Origin: Desulfobacter curvatus DSM 3379
GTDB lineage: Bacteria > Desulfobacterota > Desulfobacteria > Desulfobacterales > Desulfobacteraceae
Direction of reading: 5' to 3'
Assembly: GCF_000373985.1 (NCBI RefSeq)
Contig: NZ_KB893053.1
Location: forward strand, 1-58,562
Length of the DNA stretch: 58,562 nucleotides
Part shown: positions 51,487 to 58,562 of the stretch, one piece after another
How positions within the stretch are numbered: position 1 is the stretch's first letter
Layout of the letters: each line of letters starts with the position of its first letter
Program-made: the position numbers and the translations under genes
The notes under the pieces: generated by a model
Told to the model about the DNA's origin: nothing
Databases searched by the model: none
Seen by the model: the letters and a program-made list of their open reading frames with translations, nothing else

Positions 51487-53405
51487 ATGGATTTTGCCAT
51501 AAGATCTCCCACAAGAGAGGAAAACCGTGCCGGATTATCAAGCTTGCCGCCTTCGGAAATCACGGCAATATCATAAAGCAGGTCGCAATAGTCCGTAAGC
51601 ACGGGGTTTGTGGTGTCAGATTCAAACACGGACTTAATTTTTTCCATGACCGGATGGTTAACATTGACTTCCAAGGCACGCTTCTGATCCGGGGCTTTCT
51701 GGCCGGATGCTTTCAGGATTTTCTGCATATAAGCGCTCATGGCCCACTCATCGCCTGCCAGACAGGAAACAGAGTCCTTGAGCCGGTTGGAGACCACCAC
51801 GTCCTTGACCTTGCTTTCCAGCTTGCCTTTAAGAAAAGAGAGCAACGCAGAATACTCGTTTTTCTTTTCGTCATCCACCTTTTCCAGGTCAAGGTCGCCT
51901 TTTTCCGCGCTTTTCAGTTTCTTTTCCTTGTACTCGGGCAGGGATTGGGTCACCCATTCATCAATGGGGTCCACCATGAGAAGGACTTCGTAATCCTTTG
52001 CTTTGAGCGCCTCAAGCAGCGGGGAATTGACAAGAGAGGCCAGATTTTCACCCGTGATGTAGTAAATCTCTTTCTGGCCCTCTTGCATGTTTTCAATGTA
52101 TTGGTCAAGGGTCACATATTTGTCACCGGACTTGGTGGTTTTGTAACGCAGCAACGATGCCAGCCGTTCCTTATTATCGTAATCCGTGGGGATACCGGCC
52201 TTAAGGGCCTGGCCAAACTCCTCGTAGAATTCAATGTATTTCTCATCTTCCATGCCTTCGAGCACGCTAAAAATCTGTTTGACCAGATTCTTGCGGATAT
52301 TTCTGACCAAGCGGTCTTCCTGCAGAATCTCGCGGCTGACATTAAGATTCAGGTCCGGTGCATCCACAATGCCCTGGACAAAGCCCAGATACTCGGGCAA
52401 AAGCTCCTTGCAGTCATCCATGATAAACACCCGCTTGCAGTAAAGCTGCATGCCGTGTTTACGTTCCGGCCGGAACATGTCAAAGGGGGCCTTGGAGGGA
52501 AGATACATGAGCACATCATACTCGGTCACCCCTTCAAACTTTTTGTGGATAATTTCACAGGGGTCATCCCAGTTATGGGAGATGTGTTTATAGAACTCCT
52601 TATGTTCCTCTTCGGTCACATCGTCCTTGGACTTGGCCCAGATCGCCTTCATGGAGTTCAGGGTCTCGTCTTTTCTGACTTTCCGGTAGGTCTCTCCGAT
52701 GGGCTTGCCGTCCTTGTCTTTGATAATCTCATTTTCAGGAATGGGCTCGCTGGTCTCCACGTTCATGATAATGGGATAGGTGACGAAATCGGAATGCTTT
52801 TTAACGATGTTGCGGATGACATACTCTTCGGTGAAATCCTGCTCGCCTTCTTCCGGATCTTTGAGGAACAAGGTAATCTGTGTACCCCGTTTTTCCTTGT
52901 CAATCTCTTCAAGGGTATATTCACCCTTACCGTCGGATTCCCACCGGACCCCCTTTTCCTGTCCCGGGGCTTTGGTATCCAGGCGCACCTTGTCTGCCAC
53001 GATAAAAGCAGAATAAAAGCCCACGCCAAACTGTCCAATGAGTTCCGGGGAGAGGCCGGTTTCATTCTTTGACTTTTCCAGTGCTTCCATAAAGGCTGCA
53101 GTGCCGGATTGGGCAATGGTGCCGATATTGTCATTGACCTCGTCAAAGGTCATGCCGATACCGTTATCCGTGATGGTGAAGGTTTTGGCTTCCTTGTCCG
53201 CAGCCAGGCGAATATGATAATCATTGTCATCGGCAAACAGATCCGGTTCTGTCTGTTCCTTGAATCTGGCTTTGTCAATGGCGTCCGAGGCGTTTGAAAT
53301 CAACTCCCGGATAAAAATCTCCTGGTTGGAATAAAGAGAATGAATAATCAGATGCAAAAGCTGCTGAACTTCGGTTTTAAATTGTCTGGTTTCTTTTTCT
53401 GCCAT
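51483..53405 (-). CDS. htpG: Chaperone protein HtpG (Hsp90)
   Basis: A 640-residue Hsp90. The ATP-binding domain has RELISNASDAIDKAR, DNGIGMTFDEV and GQFGVGFYSAF; the middle domain (about 230-500) and C-terminal dimerisation domain follow. It is longer than E. coli HtpG by about 15 residues, with no insertion visible in motifs. It is the first gene of a four-gene, ATGA-coupled operon. A TTGACA on the minus strand (53486-53481) with an AT-rich -10 region about 18 bases on is the probable promoter; no CIRCE operator is seen. Confidence 0.96.
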   Translation of the reverse strand: MAEKETRQFKTEVQQLLHLIIHSLYSNQEIFIRELISNASDAIDKARFKEQTEPDLFADDNDYHIRLAADKEAKTFTITDNGIGMTFDEVNDNIGTIAQSGTAAFMEALEKSKNETGLSPELIGQFGVGFYSAFIVADKVRLDTKAPGQEKGVRWESDGKGEYTLEEIDKEKRGTQITLFLKDPEEGEQDFTEEYVIRNIVKKHSDFVTYPIIMNVETSEPIPENEIIKDKDGKPIGETYRKVRKDETLNSMKAIWAKSKDDVTEEEHKEFYKHISHNWDDPCEIIHKKFEGVTEYDVLMYLPSKAPFDMFRPERKHGMQLYCKRVFIMDDCKELLPEYLGFVQGIVDAPDLNLNVSREILQEDRLVRNIRKNLVKQIFSVLEGMEDEKYIEFYEEFGQALKAGIPTDYDNKERLASLLRYKTTKSGDKYVTLDQYIENMQEGQKEIYYITGENLASLVNSPLLEALKAKDYEVLLMVDPIDEWVTQSLPEYKEKKLKSAEKGDLDLEKVDDEKKNEYSALLSFLKGKLESKVKDVVVSNRLKDSVSCLAGDEWAMSAYMQKILKASGQKAPDQKRALEVNVNHPVMEKIKSVFESDTTNPVLTDYCDLLYDIAVISEGGKLDNPARFSSLVGDLMAKSI

Positions 53406-53574
53406 TATAACTCCTAAGAACTTTACGGTTTAACGATTAAAATTAAATTTTTTTAATAATAATTGTCGCTAAAAACTAATTGTCAAGACAACGGGTTAAA
53501 ATTCAAAAAGGCCCGGTTTGACAACGGCAGATTAAGATTGTAGGCTTGATAGATATAGTTTAAAAGGATGATCC

Positions 53575-54144
53575 ATGAACATCTCATCATATATTGAAAT
53601 AATAAATTCAGCTATTGTTTCGGCCGCCCATCCGCCGGCCCCGGATCCTGCGCAGTTTAAGCCCACATCCGTGATGGCACTCTTTCTTTTCAACCGGGAA
53701 CCTGCCCTGCTGTTCATCCAGAAAGCGGACCGGGAAGGATATGCCTGGCGCAACCAGATGGCTTTTCCAGGCGGACATGTGGAACAAACAGACGCTTCGG
53801 CCAAGCAAGCGGCCTTTCGTGAGCTTTATGAAGAGACAGGCATTCTTTCTGAAAATGTGCAGTATATCGGATCACTGGGACATTTTCAGACCTTGAAAAA
53901 CCGGGACATCCAAGCGTTTACAGGTATCTGGAACCAGAAAGATGACATCGTTTTTGAGACCGAAGAAATTTCAAGAGTGCTTGAAATTCCCTTTGAAACG
54001 CTCCTGAAAACCCACCGGAAAAACGGCTATGCCGGCCACAGGCCCGGTGTCAAGGAACTGACTTATCCATACGAAGATGTGGTGATATGGGGAGTTACAG
54101 CCCAGATTGTTCACCACCTGATAGAGGTAGTCGGAGACATTTAA
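53575..54144 (+). CDS. NUDIX hydrolase, CoA-pyrophosphatase-like
   Basis: A 189-residue hydrolase. The Nudix box lies in GGHVEQTDASAKQAAF followed by RELYEETGI (about 63-87) and has the one-residue spacing of CoA-diphosphatase types, preceded by WRNQMAFPGG. It probably cleaves CoA or a related nucleotide diphosphate. AAAGGATGATCC precedes the start. It is divergent from htpG; TTGACA at 53518-53523 could be its -35 box. The stop abuts a palindromic element. Confidence 0.85.
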   Translation: MNISSYIEIINSAIVSAAHPPAPDPAQFKPTSVMALFLFNREPALLFIQKADREGYAWRNQMAFPGGHVEQTDASAKQAAFRELYEETGILSENVQYIGSLGHFQTLKNRDIQAFTGIWNQKDDIVFETEEISRVLEIPFETLLKTHRKNGYAGHRPGVKELTYPYEDVVIWGVTAQIVHHLIEVVGDI

Positions 54145-54243
54145 CTCGTGCCTTTCCAGAAATAAGCATTTTCATCCAACGAAGGTTCGAAGAAGAGCTT
54201 TAGCTCACAATTGGGCAAAAAGGCTATTTCTGATGGGCACGAG
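54145..54243. repeat. Palindromic element filling the gap between two stop codons
   Basis: The ends CTCGTGCC (from 54145) and GGCACGAG (to 54243) are inverted, and further in AGAAATA pairs with TATTTCT. The element of 99 bases starts right after the NUDIX stop and ends right before the stop of the convergent gene. It could be a terminator pair or a miniature inverted-repeat element. Confidence 0.6.
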
Positions 54244-54492
54244 CTACTCGTTGTTGATCCTGTTGTTTAACCGCACATAAACCTTAACAACCAGAAAACC
54301 GGAAAGCCCGGCCAGCAGCAACGGAAACCATATATGGCGGGCAAGCCTAGGATCGTCACCAGCCACAATCACTCCGCCCACGGCAAAACAAAAGACCAGC
54401 ACCATAGACCAAATCAGGAGCCAGCAGGCGAAGTTTGAATCATACCACGGTGTTATGGTTTTTCTAAAAAACGGATTCTGGTCAAGTTGCAT
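54244..54492 (-). CDS. Small membrane protein (82 aa)
   Basis: Two membrane helices at about residues 22-44 and 53-71, a polar N-terminus (MQLDQNPFFRKTITPWYDSN) and a basic, Asn-rich C-terminus. No family is recognised. It is divergent from nrdD and shares the 158-base intergenic region with it. The codon use resembles its neighbours. Function unknown. Confidence 0.6.
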   Translation of the reverse strand: MQLDQNPFFRKTITPWYDSNFACWLLIWSMVLVFCFAVGGVIVAGDDPRLARHIWFPLLLAGLSGFLVVKVYVRLNNRINNE

Positions 54493-54542
54493 GACACCCT
54501 TGTGTGATTTGTGTTAAAAACACAACATATAGTTTTTTTGTA

Positions 54543-54571
54543 TTGACACACAACTACATATCGCGTTAAAT
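54543..54571 (+). promoter_or_regulatory. Probable nrdD promoter with ACACAAC repeats
   Basis: TTGACA (54543-54548), a 17-base spacer and TTAAAT (54566-54571) form a sigma70-type promoter. ACACAACATATAGT (54520-54533) and ACACAACTACATAT (54548-54561) are related direct repeats that loosely recall NrdR boxes, but the match is weak. Confidence 0.5.
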
Positions 54572-54650
54572 TTAAGCTGCAGCCCGGGGTTCCCCGTCTG
54601 CATTCTCATCAGAGTATGTGAATATCAATCAGATTTCAAGAGGTAGTCAA

Positions 54651-56771
54651 ATGTTTGAACAAATCAAAAAAAGAGACGGACGGGTAGCTGCGTTTGATTC
54701 TTCTAAAATAACAAACGCTTTGATCAAAGCAGGTGCAGCAACCAAGGAATTCAACGGCAGGGATGCAAAAAAAATGACCATGCGGGTACTGACCCTTGCC
54801 CGTGACCTTCAACTTGGGCCCATTCCCGAGGTGGAGGAGATCCAGGATATTGTGGAGCGGGTACTTCTGGATTCCCCGTTTTACAAAACCGCCAAGGCAT
54901 ACATCATCTACCGGGAGCAGCACAACCAGATCCGGAAAATTGCCATCAATGAAAACGTCGGCCTCATGGAATCTTACATCAGCCGCATGGACTGGAAGGT
55001 CAGGGAAAACTCGAATATGAGTTACTCCCTCCAGGGACTAAACAACTACATCTCCTCGGATATCACAGCCGAATACTGGCTCAATAAAATCTATCCCCCG
55101 GCCATCCGGGATGCCCATTACAGCGGAGATATCCATATCCATGACTTAAGCCTTCTGTCCGTATACTGTGTGGGCTGGGATCTGCAGGATCTTCTCCTTG
55201 AAGGCTTCAAAGGCGTGGCCGGCAAGGTAGAGTCCTCTCCGCCCAAACATTTCAGAAGCGCCTTGGGCCAGGTCGTCAACTTTTTCTATACCTTGCAGGG
55301 AGAAGCGGCCGGAGCCCAGGCCATGTCCAATTTTGATACCTTGCTGGCCCCGTTTGTCCGATATGACAAGCTTGAATACAAAGAAGTTAAACAGGCGTTG
55401 CAGGAATTTGTTTTCAACATCAATATCCCAACCCGGGTGGGCTTTCAAACACCTTTCACCAATATCACCATGGACTTGAACGTGCCTGCCATGCTCAAGG
55501 ATTCCCCTGTCATTATTGGCGGAAAATACCAGAAAGACACCTATGCCGCATTCCAAAATGAGATGGACATGATTAATTCCGCATTTGCAGAAGTGATGAT
55601 GGAAGGTGATGCTAAGGGCAGGGTATTCACATTCCCCATTCCCACATACAACATCACGGCGGATTTTAACTGGGCAAATCCCAAACTGGAAAATATATGG
55701 AAAATGACGGGCAAATACGGCATCCCCTATTTTTCCAACTTTGTCAATTCCGACATGGACCCCGAGGATGCACGCTCCATGTGCTGCCGGCTCAGACTGG
55801 ACAACCGGGAACTGCGCAAGCGTGGAGGCGGGCTTTTCGGTGCAAATCCGTTGACCGGCTCCATCGGGGTTGTCACCTTGAATCTGCCCAGGATCGGGCG
55901 CCTTGCCGAGGATGAGGCAGATTTTTTCAACCGCATGGATAAGCTGATTGACATAAGTGCCGAATCATTGGGTATCAAGCGCAAAATTCTTGAAAAGTTC
56001 ACCGAAGGCGACCTGTATCCCTATTCAAAATTCTATTTGCGACAAATCAAGGAAAACACCGGTGTTTACTGGCGCAACCACTTTTCCACCATTGGCGTTC
56101 TGGGCATGAATGAAGCCTGCCTGAATTTCCTGGGCACGGACAGCGGCATTGCCACCCCCCGGGGCCAGGCCTTTGCTGTCAAGGCCATGGATCATATCCG
56201 CAGCAAAATCGAAAGCCTGCAGGAAAGCACCGGTGAAATATTCAATCTGGAAGCAACCCCTGCCGAAGGCACCACCTACCGGTTTGCCAAACTGGATAAA
56301 AAGAAATTCAAACACATTGTCTGCGCCAACGAAGAAGAGTTTAAAAACGGTTCCGACCCCTTTTACACCAACTCCACCCACCTGCCGGTAAACTATACCG
56401 ATGACTTGTTTGAGGCGCTGGAACTTCAGGACGAACTGCAAACCAAATACACCGGCGGCACGGTTCAGCACCTGTTCTTGGGTGAGGAGGTCTCAGACGT
56501 GGAGGCAGTCAAACACATGGTCTCCAAGGTGTCCAACACCTTCCGCCTGCCCTATTTCACCCTGACACCCACCTTCAGTGTCTGCCCCACCCACGGTTAT
56601 ATTGCAGGGGAACATGCCAAATGCGAAACCTGCAATGCCGATACGGAAATCTACTCAAGAGTAGTGGGCTATCTGCGGCCGGTGAGCCAGTGGAACAACG
56701 GCAAACAGACAGAATTTCACATGCGCAAGACCTATACCCCCCAGAAGGTGGCGGCAAAGATCGCATCATAA
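54651..56771 (+). CDS. nrdD: Anaerobic ribonucleoside-triphosphate reductase
   Basis: A 706-residue glycyl-radical (class III) reductase that makes deoxyribonucleotides without oxygen. An ATP-cone allosteric domain is at about 1-95 (IKKRDGRVAAFDSSKI). The catalytic barrel follows (AEYWLNKIYPPAIRDAHYSGDIHIHDL, MCCRLRLDN). The C-terminus has the zinc site (CPTHGYIAGEHAKCETCNAD) and the glycyl-radical loop RVVGYLRP. AAGAGG seven bases upstream sets the start at ATG 54651 rather than GTG 54618. nrdG follows after 20 bases. Confidence 0.95.
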   Translation: MFEQIKKRDGRVAAFDSSKITNALIKAGAATKEFNGRDAKKMTMRVLTLARDLQLGPIPEVEEIQDIVERVLLDSPFYKTAKAYIIYREQHNQIRKIAINENVGLMESYISRMDWKVRENSNMSYSLQGLNNYISSDITAEYWLNKIYPPAIRDAHYSGDIHIHDLSLLSVYCVGWDLQDLLLEGFKGVAGKVESSPPKHFRSALGQVVNFFYTLQGEAAGAQAMSNFDTLLAPFVRYDKLEYKEVKQALQEFVFNINIPTRVGFQTPFTNITMDLNVPAMLKDSPVIIGGKYQKDTYAAFQNEMDMINSAFAEVMMEGDAKGRVFTFPIPTYNITADFNWANPKLENIWKMTGKYGIPYFSNFVNSDMDPEDARSMCCRLRLDNRELRKRGGGLFGANPLTGSIGVVTLNLPRIGRLAEDEADFFNRMDKLIDISAESLGIKRKILEKFTEGDLYPYSKFYLRQIKENTGVYWRNHFSTIGVLGMNEACLNFLGTDSGIATPRGQAFAVKAMDHIRSKIESLQESTGEIFNLEATPAEGTTYRFAKLDKKKFKHIVCANEEEFKNGSDPFYTNSTHLPVNYTDDLFEALELQDELQTKYTGGTVQHLFLGEEVSDVEAVKHMVSKVSNTFRLPYFTLTPTFSVCPTHGYIAGEHAKCETCNADTEIYSRVVGYLRPVSQWNNGKQTEFHMRKTYTPQKVAAKIAS

Positions 56772-56791
56772 CCGTTTAAAAACCGTTACCC

Positions 56792-57547
56792 ATGTATCTT
56801 GGCGGATTTCAAAAAAATTCCCTGATTGATTTTCCGGGAACCATAGCCTGTGTGGTGTTTACCCGGGGGTGTAACTTCACCTGCCCCTATTGCCATAATC
56901 CGGATCTTGCTACCGGAACTGCCCGTCCCGACAGGGGCGTCAGTTCCGGTAATTCGGGTTTGAATCCATTAAACCTGAGCCAGTCCGACAACCCGGATCA
57001 GAGAGAAATTTTAAAATTTCTGGACAAACGCAAGGGCATGATTGAAGGTGTTGTGGTTACCGGCGGAGAACCCACCCTTCAAGCGGATCTGACTGATTTT
57101 ATCCAAACGGTCAGACAGATGGGATATAAAGTCAAGCTGGACACCAACGGCACAGCGCCTAAAGTGCTGGACGTTCTGTTTGATCAGGGCCTTGTGGATT
57201 ATCTGGCCATGGACATTAAAACAGATATAGACCACTATCCCATGGTGATGAAAAATCCCGGACACCTGGACCGGATCATGGAAAGTATTGCGCTGATCAT
57301 GAAAAAAGCACCGGCCTATGAATTCAGGACCACCTGTGCAAGACCGTTTGTCTCGCCTGGGATTATGGAAAATATCGGCAAAATGATCCGGGGGGCAGAA
57401 TCCTATGTGCTCCAGCCCTGCTCACGGAACGTGGATGTGCTGGATCCGGGTTTTGCCGCCGTGGATGAACATTTTCTAAGCGCCGATGATATGGTGGCAT
57501 TAAAGGCCGCCGTTTTACCCTTTGTGAAAGATACCCGGATACGATAG
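56792..57547 (+). CDS. nrdG: Anaerobic ribonucleotide reductase activating protein
   Basis: A 251-residue radical-SAM enzyme. The cluster Cys are 27, 31 and 34 (RGCNFTCPYCHNP), with GGEPTLQ as the SAM-binding glycine motif. It installs the glycyl radical in NrdD, its upstream neighbour. It is longer than E. coli NrdG (154 residues) and belongs to the larger group that also has a polar Ser/Asn/Pro insert after the cluster (about 41-72). The pairing with nrdD makes the role firm. Confidence 0.92.
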   Translation: MYLGGFQKNSLIDFPGTIACVVFTRGCNFTCPYCHNPDLATGTARPDRGVSSGNSGLNPLNLSQSDNPDQREILKFLDKRKGMIEGVVVTGGEPTLQADLTDFIQTVRQMGYKVKLDTNGTAPKVLDVLFDQGLVDYLAMDIKTDIDHYPMVMKNPGHLDRIMESIALIMKKAPAYEFRTTCARPFVSPGIMENIGKMIRGAESYVLQPCSRNVDVLDPGFAAVDEHFLSADDMVALKAAVLPFVKDTRIR

Positions 57548-57572
57548 AACACAAGAAATGGAGGTTTCAGGC

Positions 57573-58400
57573 ATGAAAAAGATTACCCTTGTATATTTCA
57601 GTCCCACCAAAACAACGGAAACAGTGCTTAGAGGAATAACCCAGGGCCTTGCCCGGAGTTTGGAAATCAGTGGCGCTGAAATCACGGCCGTCAACTTCAC
57701 CAGTCCAAAAATTCGGGAGACCGAGCTTGAACCCTTTGACGACAATGATATCGTGCTGTTAGGGGCACCGGTATATGCCGGCCGCCTGCCCGCAGATGCC
57801 GCTGATTTCTTTAAAAAGATGACGGCGGCCGGCACCCCGGCCATACTCACCGTAGTATACGGAAACAGGGAATATGAGGATGCCTTACTGGAACTTAAGG
57901 ATATTGCATCGGCATGCGGATTTATCCCTGTTTCCGGGGCAGCCTTCATTGGCGAACACTCCTTTGCCAGTACGGATATTCCCGTTGCCATGAACCGGCC
58001 GGATGAAAACGATCTGAAACAGGCCGAAGACTTTGGCGCCGATACCGGAAATTTACTCAAAACAACCACTGAGTTAAAAAAAATTTCCGCCTTGAAAGTC
58101 CCGGGAAATTTTCCGTACAAGGAAGGCATGGGCAAGGGAGCCCCGGACTTCATTGAGGTGACCGATATGTGCACGAACTGCGGGATTTGTGCCACGGCAT
58201 GTCCGACAGAGGCGATTGATGCGGAAAAAGGATATGCCACCATTGCCGCAGACTGTATTCTGTGCTGCGCCTGTATCAAGGCATGTCCGGAACAGGCGAG
58301 GTTGATGAAAGACGGCCCCATCAAAGATAAGGCCAGGTGGCTGAACGAAACCTGTTCAACGCCCAAACCTGTCCAGCTCTTTTTTGCCACGGGAGTCTGA
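57573..58400 (+). CDS. EFR1-like flavodoxin/ferredoxin fusion
   Basis: A 275-residue protein. Residues about 3-150 are a flavodoxin-like FMN domain (VYFSPTKTTETVL, LLGAPVYAGRLP), and the C-terminus has two [4Fe-4S] motifs: Cys200/203/206/210 and Cys228/231/234/238. The arrangement matches EFR1-type ferredoxins found in anaerobes. It may supply low-potential electrons, possibly to NrdG next door, but that is inference. The start is ATG 57573, eight bases after GGAGG; an earlier ATG (57558) would put that site inside the gene. Confidence 0.85.
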   Translation: MKKITLVYFSPTKTTETVLRGITQGLARSLEISGAEITAVNFTSPKIRETELEPFDDNDIVLLGAPVYAGRLPADAADFFKKMTAAGTPAILTVVYGNREYEDALLELKDIASACGFIPVSGAAFIGEHSFASTDIPVAMNRPDENDLKQAEDFGADTGNLLKTTTELKKISALKVPGNFPYKEGMGKGAPDFIEVTDMCTNCGICATACPTEAIDAEKGYATIAADCILCCACIKACPEQARLMKDGPIKDKARWLNETCSTPKPVQLFFATGV

Positions 58401-58562
58401 ATTTCTTATTTGTGTCAACCGCCCTGAACAGGCCCATAAATCAGCGTATCAAGGCGTAGCGCCTCTGCCAGTGCTGACGCATAAATAATAAAAGGTCGGC
58501 CGAAGTTGTTCCGCCCACTCCTTTTTGGGAAAATTCCGCCTTTCCTTCTTTCAGAAGGCATC
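58401..58562. other. Right-edge stretch without a gene
   Basis: I see no supported gene in the last 162 bases. GGCGTAGCGCC is a short imperfect palindrome. No T-tract terminator for the preceding gene is clear. Confidence 0.5.

Noticed and set aside
51453..53072. Open frame of 539 codons on the plus strand inside htpG
   Set aside because: It is antisense to a complete Hsp90 gene, has no ribosome site or domain, and arises from the codon pattern of htpG.

Overview
The window looks like chromosome of an anaerobic, probably marine Desulfobacterota (former Deltaproteobacteria), most like a Desulfobacteraceae-type sulfate reducer. The reasons are an O2-independent ribonucleotide reductase with its activase (nrdD/nrdG), an NAD-linked dihydroorotate dehydrogenase (pyrD/pyrK) in one operon with a Na+-pumping NADH:quinone reductase (nqrA-F), a ferredoxin-flavodoxin protein, and the tig-clpP-clpX-lon order. 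The assignment is inference: there is no rRNA in the window, and I could not run a search.

Layout. 1-2.87 kb is the right end of an integrative element: small membrane proteins, a TraX-like protein, an excisionase-like protein and a tyrosine recombinase that abuts the 3' end of a tRNA-Pro gene. 3.2-9.05 kb is the proteostasis block tig, clpP, clpX, lon, facing a short Rho across a bidirectional terminator. 10.5-11.9 kb has tRNA-Val(UAC), tRNA-Asp and leuB. 12.2-14.8 kb is pepA-mutY. 14.9-19.6 kb is an unusual operon: YcaO-TPR, a CoA-transferase-like/GNAT fusion, and a Gfo/Idh/MocA oxidoreductase. 19.7-25.7 kb is tilS, ftsH, folP, ybbR-like and coaX. 25.7-29.6 kb has a tandem solute-binding protein and a large exported phytase-like/choice-of-anchor protein. 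29.9-38.1 kb (minus) is a nine-gene operon nqrABCDEF-pyrD-pyrK-pyrE. 38.4-41.6 kb holds a small unknown protein, a cyclophilin, an M24 peptidase and a TetR regulator. 41.8-45.5 kb is surE-MFS-DUF4438-membrane protein. 45.7-47.3 kb is an AT-rich three-gene cassette (TIGR04255-like plus two unknowns) between two similar hairpins and next to tRNA-Val(GAC). 47.9-53.4 kb (minus) is htpG-rimO-prenyl synthase-exported protein. 53.6-58.4 kb has a NUDIX hydrolase, a small membrane protein, nrdD, nrdG and an EFR1-like flavodoxin/ferredoxin.

How the parts connect. PyrDK would deliver electrons to NAD+, and Nqr would reoxidise NADH while pumping Na+, so the shared operon links pyrimidine synthesis to the sodium motive force. 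ClpXP, Lon, FtsH, trigger factor, HtpG and PepA make the window rich in protein quality control. A recurrent CCCATGGC-centred motif lies in the gaps upstream of clpP, pepA and, inverted, ftsH.

Best candidates for something undescribed are the YcaO/CoA-transferase-GNAT operon, the TIGR04255 cassette, an NqrA with RnfC-type iron-sulfur motifs, a possible GxGD-like membrane protease beside DUF4438, a tRNA-Val gene with C at position 33, and the dispersed hairpin motif.
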